From Pseudomonas paralactis (GTDB lineage Bacteria > Pseudomonadota > Gammaproteobacteria > Pseudomonadales > Pseudomonadaceae), in contig NZ_JYLN01000003.1 of assembly GCF_001439735.1 (NCBI RefSeq), forward strand, positions 434,001 through 498,000: 64,000 nucleotides of DNA, written 5' to 3'. This document shows, piece by piece, positions 26,887 through 35,402 of the stretch (within the stretch, counting starts at the first letter, position 1; each line of letters starts with the position of its first letter). Below the pieces are notes generated by a model. The model had not been told where the DNA came from. It worked only from the letters and a program-made list of their open reading frames with translations, and did not search any database. A program made the position numbers and the translations under genes.

Positions 26887-28281
26887 ATGACCCATCCTGC
26901 CCTGATTGATGAGCTAAAGACCCTGGTTGAGCCCGGCAAAGTGCTGACCGATGCCGACTCCCTGGAGGCTTACGGCAAGGATTGGACCAAGCACTTCGCC
27001 CCCGCGCCTACCGCCATTGTGTTCCCCAAAACCACCGAACAGGTGCAGGCCATCGTCCGTTGGGCCAATGAACACAAGGTGGCGCTGGTGCCATCCGGCG
27101 GGCGCACCGGCCTGTCGGCTGCGGCGGTAGCGGCCAATGGCGAAGTGGTGGTGTCGTTCGACTATATGAACCAGATCCTCGACGTGAACCTCACCGACCG
27201 CACCGCCGTGTGCCAGCCGGGTGTGGTCACCAAGCAATTGCAGAACGTCGCGCAAGAAAACGGTTTGTACTACCCGGTGGATTTTGCCTCGTCCGGTTCC
27301 AGCCAGATTGGCGGCAATATCGGCACCAATGCCGGCGGGATCAAGGTGATTCGCTACGGTATGACGCGCAACTGGGTGGCCGGCATGAAGGTCGTCACTG
27401 GCAAAGGCGATGTGCTGGAGCTGAACCGCGACCTGATCAAGAACGCCACCGGCTACGACATGCGCCAGCTGTTTATCGGCGCCGAGGGCACCCTGGGCTT
27501 TGTGGTCGAAGCCACCATGCGCCTGGACCGAGCCCCGAAAAACCTCACCGCCATGGTGCTCGGCACCACCGACTTCGACTCGATCATGCCGGTGCTGCAC
27601 GCGTTTCAGAGCAAGCTGGACCTGACCGCCTTCGAGTTCTTCTCCGACAAGGCCCTGGCCAAAGTCCTTGGCCGTGGCGACGTGCCGGCGCCGTTCGAAA
27701 CCGAGTGCCCGTTCTACGCGCTGCTGGAATTTGAAGCCACCACCGAAGAAGTCGCCAACCATGCGCTGGAAACGTTCGAGCATTGCGTCGAGCAGGGCTG
27801 GGTGCTGGACGGCGTGATGAGCCAGAGCGAAACCCAACTGCACAACCTGTGGAAGCTGCGCGAGTACATCTCCGAGACTATTTCCCACTGGACGCCGTAC
27901 AAGAACGATATCTCGGTGACCGTTTCGAAAGTGCCGGCCTTCCTGAGCGAAATTGACGCGATCGTCGGCGAACACTACCCGGACTTCGAAATCGTCTGGT
28001 TCGGCCATATCGGTGACGGTAACCTGCACCTGAACATCCTGAAGCCGGAAAACCTGAGCAAAGACGAGTTCTTTGCCAAGTGCGCCACCGTGAACAAGTG
28101 GGTGTTCGAGACCGTCGCCAAGTACAACGGCTCGATCTCCGCCGAACATGGCGTGGGCATGACCAAGCGCGATTACCTGACCTACAGCCGCTCGCCGGTT
28201 GAAATCGAGTACATGAAGGCCGTGAAAGCCGTGTTCGACCCGAACGGGATCATGAACCCCGGCAAAATCTTCGCGGTTTAA
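26887..28281 (+). CDS. d2hgdh: FAD-dependent D-2-hydroxyglutarate dehydrogenase
   Basis: A VAO-type flavoprotein of 464 residues that oxidises D-2-hydroxyglutarate to 2-oxoglutarate. The FAD-binding_4 domain includes VALVPSGGRTGLSAAAVA and SSGSSQIGGNIGTNAGG; the C-terminal FAD-oxidase domain has WFGHIGDGNLHLN and SAEHGVGMTKRDYL with the metal/substrate histidines. PAO1 PA0317, at the same place, was characterised as this enzyme, and coupling to SerA is established in Pseudomonas. Start at 26887 matches family members; 26857 is an in-frame alternative. Confidence 0.9.
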   Translation: MTHPALIDELKTLVEPGKVLTDADSLEAYGKDWTKHFAPAPTAIVFPKTTEQVQAIVRWANEHKVALVPSGGRTGLSAAAVAANGEVVVSFDYMNQILDVNLTDRTAVCQPGVVTKQLQNVAQENGLYYPVDFASSGSSQIGGNIGTNAGGIKVIRYGMTRNWVAGMKVVTGKGDVLELNRDLIKNATGYDMRQLFIGAEGTLGFVVEATMRLDRAPKNLTAMVLGTTDFDSIMPVLHAFQSKLDLTAFEFFSDKALAKVLGRGDVPAPFETECPFYALLEFEATTEEVANHALETFEHCVEQGWVLDGVMSQSETQLHNLWKLREYISETISHWTPYKNDISVTVSKVPAFLSEIDAIVGEHYPDFEIVWFGHIGDGNLHLNILKPENLSKDEFFAKCATVNKWVFETVAKYNGSISAEHGVGMTKRDYLTYSRSPVEIEYMKAVKAVFDPNGIMNPGKIFAV

Positions 28282-28303
28282 CCGCACCTGAAGGAGTCGT
28301 TCC

Positions 28304-28969
28304 ATGAGCTACCAGCACAAGTATGTCGACGGCACCAACATCCACTTCCCAGTGGGCAAACTGGTGTGTATCGGGCGTAACTACGCCGAACACGCCAAGG
28401 AACTGGATAATCCGGTGCCCACCGAGCCTTTGCTGTTCATCAAGCCCGGTAGCTGCGTAGTGCCGCTGGAAGGTGGTTTCGCGATTCCCACCGAGCGTGG
28501 TTCGGTGCATTACGAGGCGGAAATCGCCGTGTTGATCGGCAAGCCGTTGTCGAACAAGCCAAACCGCGAAGAGGTGCTCGACGCCATCTCCGGCTTCGCC
28601 CCGGCGCTGGACCTGACCCTGCGCGACAAACAGGCCGAGTTGAAATCCAAAGGCCTGCCATGGGAAATCGCCAAGTGCTTCGACGGCGCGGCGGTGCTTG
28701 CCCCCTTCGTGGTCAGCAGCACCTTTGCCGACGTGACCGACATCGGCATACGCCTGACCATCAACGGCGAAGTGCGCCAGGACGGCAACAGCGCGCAGAT
28801 GCTCAACCCGATTGTGCCGATGATTCAGTACATGGCGGGTTGCTTCTCCCTGCAGGCCGGTGATGTGATCCTCACCGGCACCCCAGCGGGTGTTGGCCCG
28901 TTGAATGTGGGGGATGAAGTGGTGTTGGAGCTGGCAGGTGTGAACCGTTTCGAAAGCGTCGTGCGCTAA
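28304..28969 (+). CDS. Fumarylacetoacetate hydrolase family protein (YcgM/FAHD1-like)
   Basis: A 221-residue FAH-fold enzyme. GKLVCIGRNYAEHAKELDN opens the domain; the metal ligands are in SVHYEAEIAVLIG (two Glu), with KCFDGAAVLAPF and GDVILTGTPAGVGPL later. Close relatives are acylpyruvate hydrolases or oxaloacetate decarboxylases. It lies 22 nt after the D-2-hydroxyglutarate dehydrogenase gene with AAGGAG before ATG, so the two are likely co-transcribed. Confidence 0.87.
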   Translation: MSYQHKYVDGTNIHFPVGKLVCIGRNYAEHAKELDNPVPTEPLLFIKPGSCVVPLEGGFAIPTERGSVHYEAEIAVLIGKPLSNKPNREEVLDAISGFAPALDLTLRDKQAELKSKGLPWEIAKCFDGAAVLAPFVVSSTFADVTDIGIRLTINGEVRQDGNSAQMLNPIVPMIQYMAGCFSLQAGDVILTGTPAGVGPLNVGDEVVLELAGVNRFESVVR

Positions 28970-28993
28970 GTCACTGCCAAACTGCGATCAAAC

Positions 28994-29082
28994 TGTGGGA
29001 GCGGGCTTGCTCGCGAATGCGTGGTGTCAGTCAATACATCAACGACTGGACCACCGCATTCGCGAGCAAGCCCGCTCCCACA
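28994..29082. repeat. REPIN, type D (gggagcgggcttgctcgcga core)
   Basis: TGTGGGAGCGGGCTTGCTCG and its inverted partner around GTGGTGTCAGTCAATACATC. Confidence 0.9.
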
Positions 29083-29215
29083 TGGGATCTTCGTTACATC
29101 CTGAATCCTTGCTTTTGCATTTTTTTCACACACTATCCGGATAATTCCCTGCTCTTGCGCGCGGGTCTTTGAATCCTGTGCTATCCCCTACAGCTGACTT
29201 TCCGGAAAGCGCTCA

Positions 29216-30139
29216 ATGGCCGTGCCTTTGCCTACTTCGAAAACCTCGCTTCGCTCGCGCTTGTCCATGCGTTGGTATTCCTGGCTATTTTTGGCCGGTG
29301 CCATTCTGTATGGCGTCGCCTGGGCCATGCACTGGGACGATCGCGGTGTGCTGTGGGTGCTTGAGCGCTTCGAGAGCCCGGCCGAACGCCGCGAGAGTGT
29401 GTGGCTCCCGGACTATCAGGTGGTCATCGACGCCAAGCTGCTGCCCGGTATGGAGAAGGACGAGGCTTCGGACCTGACCTACAACCCTCAGACCAAAACC
29501 CTGTTTTCCGTCATGGGCAAAAACCCGTTTCTCGTAGAGCTGAGCCTGCAAGGCGATGTGCTGCGCAAGATGCCGCTCAACGGCTGGAACAATCCGGAAG
29601 GCGTGACGGTGATGGAAAACGGCTTGATGGCCGTGGTCGATGAACGTGATCACACCGTGACCTTAGTAAAGGTGGACGCCGGCACCACGGCGCTGAACAA
29701 GGCGGATTTCCCCAGCCATGACCTGGGCCCGTCCAAAGACCAGAACAAAGCCTTTGAAGCGGTCGCGTGGGACAAGCGCAACCAGCAGCTTGTATTGGGC
29801 GAAGAGCGCCCGCCGGCATTGTTCACATGGAAAAGCGATGGCAACACGCTGACCGGCGACAAGCAAAAACTGGCCAGCACCGAACTGGATGTGCGCAACC
29901 TGTCGGCCCTGTCCATCGACCCACGTACCGGTCATTTGCTGGTGCTGTCGGCCGATTCTCACCTGTTGCTGGAGCTGGCCGAAACAGGCGAGCAAGTCAG
30001 CTTCATGACCTTGCTTGGCGGCTTCAACGGCCTGAAAGACACGATCCCCCGTGCCGAAGGCGTGACCATGGATGAGAGCGGCAACCTGTACATGGTCAGT
30101 GAGCCAAACCTGTTCTATCGCTTTGAAAAGCAGAAGTAA
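29216..30139 (+). CDS. SdiA-regulated-family beta-propeller protein (copy 1)
   Basis: A 307-residue membrane-anchored protein: one N-terminal helix (WLFLAGAILYGVAWAM), then a periplasmic beta-propeller-like domain of the SdiA-regulated family (YjiK-like). Repeats such as ASDLTYNPQTKTLFSVMGKNP, FEAVAWDKRNQQLVLGEERPP and LSALSIDPRTGHLLVLSADS mark blades, and it ends EGVTMDESGNLYMVSEPNLFYRF. Molecular function is unknown. It is followed by a paralogue. Confidence 0.8.
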   Translation: MAVPLPTSKTSLRSRLSMRWYSWLFLAGAILYGVAWAMHWDDRGVLWVLERFESPAERRESVWLPDYQVVIDAKLLPGMEKDEASDLTYNPQTKTLFSVMGKNPFLVELSLQGDVLRKMPLNGWNNPEGVTVMENGLMAVVDERDHTVTLVKVDAGTTALNKADFPSHDLGPSKDQNKAFEAVAWDKRNQQLVLGEERPPALFTWKSDGNTLTGDKQKLASTELDVRNLSALSIDPRTGHLLVLSADSHLLLELAETGEQVSFMTLLGGFNGLKDTIPRAEGVTMDESGNLYMVSEPNLFYRFEKQK

Positions 30140-30261
30140 CTGACGAATTACGTCAGACTTTTCTCAATAAACGGCATTCTCGACACAGTTCGGCGCGTTT
30201 AAGTTTAAATTCAGGCGACCTTGATATCTATTCGCCAGTTTTTTCACTGAGCCCGCTCCCG

Positions 30262-31170
30262 ATGCGTCGACTTGCCCGCCCCAAACCTGCTGTTTTCATC
30301 CTGCTGTTGCTCGCCCTGATTGCTGCCGGGGTCGTTGCCCAGCAGTTTCGTCTGTTCGAGCGTGCCTGGTTCAACTGGCAGGTGTGGCGCCAGCCTGTCG
30401 ATGAACGTGCCATTGGCCTGGCGGATTACCGCGTGACCCTGGAAGGCCAGGTGATCGAAGGGCTCGACGATGATGTCTCAGCCCTCACCTACGACCCGGT
30501 GCGCAAAAGCCTGTTTACCGTCACCAATAAAAACGCCGAGCTGGTGGAGCTGTCCCTGGACGGCAAGATCCTGCGGCGTATTCCCCTGGTGGGCTTCGGC
30601 GATGCCGAAGCGGTGGAATTTATCAGCGACAACATCTATGTCATCAGTGATGAGCGCCAGCAGCGCTTGATTAAGGTGCACGTGGATGACGACACGAAGT
30701 TCCTCGACGCCGCCGACGCGGAGCAGATGACCCTGGGCGTACACGTCGGCGGCAACAAGGGCTTTGAAGGGTTGGCCTACGACTCGGTGGGCAAGCGCCT
30801 GTTCGTCGCCAAGGAGCGCGACCCGATGCTGATCTATGAAGTCCACGGCTTCCCACATTTCAAGGCGGAAAAAACCTACTCGGTGCACGTGATCAACAAC
30901 CCCAAGCGCGATGCCGGGCTGTTTGTGCGCGACCTGTCGAGCCTGCAATACGACGAGCGCAGCGGCCATCTGCTGGCACTGTCGGATGAATCGTTTCTGG
31001 TCCTGGAGCTGGATATCGACGGTCGCCCCTTAAGCAGCTTGTCGTTGCTTAAAGGGCGCCATGGCTTGAGCAAGCGCGTGCCTCAGGCCGAAGGGATCGC
31101 CATGGATGACGAGGGCACGCTGTATATGGTCAGCGAGCCGAACCTGTTTTACGTGTTCAAGAAACCCTGA
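30262..31170 (+). CDS. SdiA-regulated-family beta-propeller protein (copy 2)
   Basis: A 302-residue paralogue of the preceding gene with the same plan: N-terminal helix (FILLLLALIAAGVVA), then blades VSALTYDPVRKSLFTVTNKN, FEGLAYDSVGKRLFVAKERD and LSSLQYDERSGHLLALSDES, ending EGIAMDDEGTLYMVSEPNLFY. The two genes are 122 nt apart, co-directional, and clearly a tandem duplication that has diverged. Function is unknown. Confidence 0.8.
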   Translation: MRRLARPKPAVFILLLLALIAAGVVAQQFRLFERAWFNWQVWRQPVDERAIGLADYRVTLEGQVIEGLDDDVSALTYDPVRKSLFTVTNKNAELVELSLDGKILRRIPLVGFGDAEAVEFISDNIYVISDERQQRLIKVHVDDDTKFLDAADAEQMTLGVHVGGNKGFEGLAYDSVGKRLFVAKERDPMLIYEVHGFPHFKAEKTYSVHVINNPKRDAGLFVRDLSSLQYDERSGHLLALSDESFLVLELDIDGRPLSSLSLLKGRHGLSKRVPQAEGIAMDDEGTLYMVSEPNLFYVFKKP

Positions 31171-31173
31171 TCA

Positions 31174-31200
31174 GAACATTCTGCACGCGCGGGAATGTTC
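31174..31200. terminator. Hairpin between convergent genes
   Basis: GAACATTC/GAATGTTC, 8-bp arms with an 11-nt loop, starts 3 nt after the preceding stop and lies about 30 nt from the rpiA stop. It lacks a strong T-run, so terminator function is tentative. Confidence 0.35.
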
Positions 31201-31231
31201 AAACGCCCTCCCACGGTAGAACTCGGTGTTC

Positions 31232-31903
31232 TTAAGCCTTGAGGGTTTTCACGCCTTCCGGGGTACCCAGCAGCAACACATCCGCCGGGCGGGCGGCGAA
31301 CAGGCCGTTGGTGACCACGCCGACGATGGCATTGATCTGCGTCTCCAGCTCCACCGGGTTGGTGATCTGCATGTTGAACACATCAATGATGATGTTGCCG
31401 TTGTCGGTCAATACACCTTCGCGGTACACCGGGTCGCCGCCCAGTTTTACCAGCTCGCGGGCCACGTGGCTGCGGGCCATCGGGATGACTTCCACCGGCA
31501 GCGGGAACGCGCCGAGCACCGGCACCAGCTTGCTCGCGTCGGCGATGCAGATGAAGGTCTTGGCCACTGCCGCGACGATCTTCTCGCGGGTCAGGGCCGC
31601 GCCGCCGCCCTTGATCAGGTTCAGGTGTTCGTCGCTTTCATCGGCGCCGTCAACGTAGAACTCCAGGTCGCTCACGGTGTTGAGCTCGTACACCGGAATG
31701 CCATGGCCTTTAAGGCGTGCGGCGGTGGCTTCGGAGCTTGCCACGGCGCCGTCGAACGCGCCCTTGTGCTGAGCCAGCGCATCGATAAAGCAGTTGGCGG
31801 TGGAGCCGGTGCCGACACCGACGATGCTCTTGTCGTCGAGTTTAGGAAGGATTAAATCGACAGCGGCCTGGGCCACTGCCTGTTTGAGTTGATCCTGGGT
31901 CAT
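31232..31903 (-). CDS. rpiA: Ribose-5-phosphate isomerase A
   Basis: Interconverts ribose 5-phosphate and ribulose 5-phosphate in the pentose phosphate pathway. The 223-residue product has [16 protein letters not shown] (phosphate loop), [27 protein letters not shown] (catalytic Asp/Glu/Lys) and IADASKLV. Length and motifs are standard. It is divergent from ilvA, as in PAO1 (PA0330/PA0331). Confidence 0.96.
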   Translation of the reverse strand: MTQDQLKQAVAQAAVDLILPKLDDKSIVGVGTGSTANCFIDALAQHKGAFDGAVASSEATAARLKGHGIPVYELNTVSDLEFYVDGADESDEHLNLIKGGGAALTREKIVAAVAKTFICIADASKLVPVLGAFPLPVEVIPMARSHVARELVKLGGDPVYREGVLTDNGNIIIDVFNMQITNPVELETQINAIVGVVTNGLFAARPADVLLLGTPEGVKTLKA

Positions 31904-32041
31904 GCGGGCTCCGGAACGGGCGGGGAATTAACGAGGGCGGCGAGTATAACCCAACAAAACCTCGGGATTCGTGTGGTCGCCCGCCCAAACGCTGGGTTAG
32001 ACTCCTTGGCCCTGCCCAATTCGTGAAGTAGATGCCTGCCG

Positions 32042-33556
32042 ATGCTTGAACACTACGTCAAAAAGATCCTTACCTCGCGCGTGTATGACATCGCCGTGGA
32101 AACTCCCTTGCAGACCGCCCGCCAGCTTTCCGAGCGGCTGGGCAACAAGGTCTGGCTCAAGCGCGAAGACTTGCAGCCGGTGTTCTCGTTCAAGATTCGC
32201 GGCGCCTACAACAAGCTGACCCAGTTGAGCAGCGAGGAACGCGCCCGTGGCGTGGTCACGGCGTCGGCAGGCAACCATGCCCAGGGCCTGGCCCTGGCGG
32301 CCAAGGTGCTGGGGGTCAAGGCCACCATCGTGATGCCCAAGACTACCCCGGAGATCAAGGTCGAAGGCGTGCGCTCCCGTGGCGGCAAAGTGGTGCTGCA
32401 CGGTGATTCCTTCCCGGAAGCCCTGGCCTATTCGCTCAAGCTGGTCGACGAAAAAGGCTATGTCTACATTCACCCCTACGATGATCCGCACACCATTGCC
32501 GGGCAGGGCACCGTGGCGATGGAAATCCTGCGCCAGCATCCTGGGCCTTTGGACGCGATTTTCGTGCCGGTGGGCGGCGGCGGGCTGATCGCCGGCATTG
32601 CGGCGTATGTGAAATACCTGCGTCCGGAAATCAAGATCATCGGCGTCGAGCCGGACGATTCCAACTGCCTGCAAGCCGCCATGGCCGCAGGCGAGCGCGT
32701 GGTGCTGCCGACCGTAGGGATCTTTGCCGACGGCGTGGCGGTGGCGCAGATCGGCCAGCACACCTTCGACATCTGCAAGGACTATGTGGACGAAGTGATC
32801 ACCGTCAGCACCGATGAAATCTGCGCGGCGATCAAGGACATCTACGATGACACGCGCTCCATCACTGAGCCGGCAGGCGCGTTGGGCGTGGCCGGGATCA
32901 AGAAGTACGTGGAGACCCGTGGCGTCAGCGGCCAGACCTTTGTCGCCATCGACTCCGGCGCCAACGTCAACTTCGATCGCCTGCGCCATGTGGCCGAGCG
33001 TGCCGAGCTGGGTGAAGGTCGCGAAGCCATTATCGCGGTGACCATCCCCGAGCAACCGGGCAGCTTCAAGGCGTTTTGCGAGGCCGTGGGCAAGCGCCAG
33101 ATCACCGAATTCAACTACCGCTACCACTCCGGCAGCGAAGCGCACATCTTCGTCGGCGTGCAGACCCACCCGGAAAACGATCCGCGCAGCGCCCTGATCG
33201 CCAGCCTGACCAGCCAGGGTTTCCCGGTGCTGGACCTGACCGAAAACGAACTGGCCAAGTTGCATATTCGTCATATGGTGGGCGGCCATGCGGCCAAAGT
33301 CAGCGACGAGCTGGTGTTTCGCTTCGAATTTCCGGAGCGTCCGGGCGCCTTGTTCAACTTCCTCCACAAACTGGGCGGGCGCTGGAACATCTCGATGTTC
33401 CACTATCGTAACCACGGTGCGGCGGACGGCCGTGTGGTCGCGGGGCTGCAAGTGCCGGCGGACGAGCGCCACCTGGTGCCGGCAGCCCTGGCTGAAATCG
33501 GTTACCCGTATTGGGATGAAAGTGAAAACCCGGCCTACCAGTTGTTCCTCGGTTGA
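32042..33556 (+). CDS. ilvA: Biosynthetic threonine ammonia-lyase IlvA
   Basis: PLP enzyme converting threonine to 2-oxobutyrate, the first step of isoleucine synthesis. The 504-residue product has the catalytic domain with Lys51 in FSFKIRGAYN, SAGNHAQGLALAA and the glycine loop PVGGGGLIAGIA. Two C-terminal ACT-like subdomains (about 325-500), with EQPGSFKAFCEAVG and ERPGALFNFLHKLG, give isoleucine/valine control. The long form shows it is the biosynthetic, regulated enzyme. Confidence 0.96.
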   Translation: MLEHYVKKILTSRVYDIAVETPLQTARQLSERLGNKVWLKREDLQPVFSFKIRGAYNKLTQLSSEERARGVVTASAGNHAQGLALAAKVLGVKATIVMPKTTPEIKVEGVRSRGGKVVLHGDSFPEALAYSLKLVDEKGYVYIHPYDDPHTIAGQGTVAMEILRQHPGPLDAIFVPVGGGGLIAGIAAYVKYLRPEIKIIGVEPDDSNCLQAAMAAGERVVLPTVGIFADGVAVAQIGQHTFDICKDYVDEVITVSTDEICAAIKDIYDDTRSITEPAGALGVAGIKKYVETRGVSGQTFVAIDSGANVNFDRLRHVAERAELGEGREAIIAVTIPEQPGSFKAFCEAVGKRQITEFNYRYHSGSEAHIFVGVQTHPENDPRSALIASLTSQGFPVLDLTENELAKLHIRHMVGGHAAKVSDELVFRFEFPERPGALFNFLHKLGGRWNISMFHYRNHGAADGRVVAGLQVPADERHLVPAALAEIGYPYWDESENPAYQLFLG

Positions 33557-33596
33557 GCGACTACGCTGACTGAGCGGCCTTTAAGGAATCAAGACC

Positions 33597-34010
33597 ATGG
33601 AAACGCTGACCACCCTCAAGGTTATCCACATCACCGCCACCGTATTGCTGCTGCTCAGCGGTCTCGGCCTGGCCGTTCTGGCCTGGCGTAAACGCAGTGC
33701 CGGCCCGGCGGTCACCGTGCAGCGCCCATGGGCGTTCGTGTGGCTGCTGATGGGCATTTGCCTGGTCAGCATGCCGTTCACCGGCTGGTGGCTGGTGCAC
33801 CTGATCGGCTGGCCGCTGGGGCAAACCTGGATTCTGGGCTCCAGCATCCTCTACACCGTGGCGGCGCTGGCTTGGTTCTGGCTGGTGGCGCGGCTTAATC
33901 GGCTGCGCAAGGGCGAGGGCGGTAGCCTGAATTTCACCCTGGTGCTGGCGGTGGTCAGCCTGGTGGGGTTTGTGGCAATTGCAGGGCTGATGGGCGCCAA
34001 GCCGGTTTAA
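33597..34010 (+). CDS. DUF2269 family inner-membrane protein
   Basis: A 137-residue integral membrane protein with four predicted helices (VIHITATVLLLLSGLGLAVL; WAFVWLLMGICLVSMPFTGW; ILGSSILYTVAALAWFWLVA; LVLAVVSLVGFVAIAG). A conserved His (KVIHITAT) lies in the first helix, a feature of DUF2269 proteins. It starts 40 nt after ilvA with AAGGAA near the ATG. Function is unknown; its homologue is at PA0332. Confidence 0.8.
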   Translation: METLTTLKVIHITATVLLLLSGLGLAVLAWRKRSAGPAVTVQRPWAFVWLLMGICLVSMPFTGWWLVHLIGWPLGQTWILGSSILYTVAALAWFWLVARLNRLRKGEGGSLNFTLVLAVVSLVGFVAIAGLMGAKPV

Positions 34011-34031
34011 AGCGTTAGACCGCGTCGCGTT

Positions 34032-34093
34032 CATCGCAGGCAAGCTCCCACAGGGGAATGCATTCCAAATGTGGGAGCTGGCTTGCCTGCGAT
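34032..34093. repeat. Decayed REPIN, type A
   Basis: The left half reads ATCGCAGGCAAGCTCCCACA, lacking four bases (CCAG) of the usual core, while the right half is intact. The loop GGGAATGCATTCCAAA is like that at 37697. Confidence 0.88.
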
Positions 34094-34100
34094 AGCGTCA

Positions 34101-34757
34101 TCAGCTGCGCAGTGTAATCACCGGCCAGCCACGCTTTTCAGCCTCCGCGCGCAAATTCGGATCCGGATCCACCGCCACCGGATGCGTCACCTGCTCCAGC
34201 AACGGCAAGTCATTCATCGAGTCGCTATAGAAGTAGCTGTCTTGCAGGCTATACCCGGTTTCTTCCAGCCAACGATTCAAGCGCGTCACCTTGCCTTCAC
34301 GAAAACAGGGTATATCGGTGCTGCGTCCGGTATAGCGGCCATCGAGCATTTCGCATTCGGTGGCGATCAGGGTTTCGACGCCCAGCAACTCGGCAATCGG
34401 CGCGGTGACGAAACGGTTGGTCGCGGTGATGATCACCAGCTTGTCGCCGGCGGCGCGGTGCTTGGCCAATAGTTGCGCCGCCAGGGGCAGCATCAGCGGG
34501 TCGATGCAGTCGCGCATGAAGTCGCGGTGCCACTCGTCCAGCTGAGCCATCTCGGTGCGGCCGAGGATTTCCAGGCTGAAGTTCAGGTAGGCGGCATTGT
34601 CGAGCTTGCCGGCCAGGTAGTCCTGGTAGAACTCGTCATTGCGGGCCTTGTAGGCCACCGGGTCGAGAATCCCGCGTTCACACAGGTAATCGCCCCAGGC
34701 GTGATCGCTGTCACCGCCCAGAAGGGTGTTGTCCAAGTCGAATAAAGCCAGGCGCAT
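34101..34757 (-). CDS. HAD-IB family phosphatase, probable histidinol-phosphate phosphatase
   Basis: A 218-residue HAD hydrolase: motif [15 protein letters not shown], motif [12 protein letters not shown], Lys in FREGKVTRL, motif [18 protein letters not shown]; a helical cap lies between I and II. It belongs to the SerB-like IB branch. The homologue at this position in P. aeruginosa (PA0335) was reported to act as histidinol-phosphate phosphatase; the function here is taken from that. It is divergent from rppH. Confidence 0.8.
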   Translation of the reverse strand: MRLALFDLDNTLLGGDSDHAWGDYLCERGILDPVAYKARNDEFYQDYLAGKLDNAAYLNFSLEILGRTEMAQLDEWHRDFMRDCIDPLMLPLAAQLLAKHRAAGDKLVIITATNRFVTAPIAELLGVETLIATECEMLDGRYTGRSTDIPCFREGKVTRLNRWLEETGYSLQDSYFYSDSMNDLPLLEQVTHPVAVDPDPNLRAEAEKRGWPVITLRS

Positions 34758-34900
34758 TGCAGTTACTCGCTGAAAAGTCTGTAAAAAGGCGTCCAGAATA
34801 CGGTCTTTTCACAAGAGTGCACATAAGGTAAGAAGCCTCGTTGCCGCTGGAACAATCTTTGTGGAACAATGCGGCGACATGCGTTTGCGAGGTTGTTGCC

Positions 34901-35380
34901 GTGATCGACCCCGATGGTTTCCGTCCTAATGTCGGCATTATTCTTACGAATGATGCCGGACAGGTGCTATGGGCTCGCCGAATCAACCAAGATGCCTGGC
35001 AGTTTCCTCAAGGTGGAATCAACCCCGACGAAACCCCTGAAGACGCCTTGTACCGTGAGTTGAACGAAGAAGTCGGCCTTGAGCGCGAAGATGTGCAAAT
35101 TCTGGCCTGTACCCGTGGCTGGTTGCGCTATCGTTTGCCGCAACGCCTGGTGCGTACCCACAGCCAACCGCTGTGCATCGGCCAGAAGCAGAAATGGTTT
35201 CTTTTGCGCCTGATCTCCAACGAGCAGCGGGTGCGGATGGATTTGACCGGTAAACCGGAGTTCGATGGCTGGCGCTGGGTCAGCTATTGGTACCCGTTGG
35301 GCCAGGTGGTGACATTCAAGCGCGAGGTTTACCGCCGCGCTCTCAAAGAGCTTGCCCCGCGCCTTTTAGCGCGCGACTGA
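34901..35380 (+). CDS. rppH: RNA pyrophosphohydrolase RppH
   Basis: Nudix enzyme that removes pyrophosphate from 5' ends of mRNA, starting RNase E decay. The 159-residue product has the Nudix box [23 protein letters not shown] at about residues 38-60. The start is GTG at 34901 ([17 protein letters not shown]), with GAGG upstream; longer in-frame starts would add residues absent from the family. It lies 22 nt before ptsP, an arrangement conserved in Pseudomonas. Confidence 0.94.
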   Translation: MIDPDGFRPNVGIILTNDAGQVLWARRINQDAWQFPQGGINPDETPEDALYRELNEEVGLEREDVQILACTRGWLRYRLPQRLVRTHSQPLCIGQKQKWFLLRLISNEQRVRMDLTGKPEFDGWRWVSYWYPLGQVVTFKREVYRRALKELAPRLLARD

Positions 35381-35402
35381 CGACGGAGTTCGACCCCGAG
35401 CC

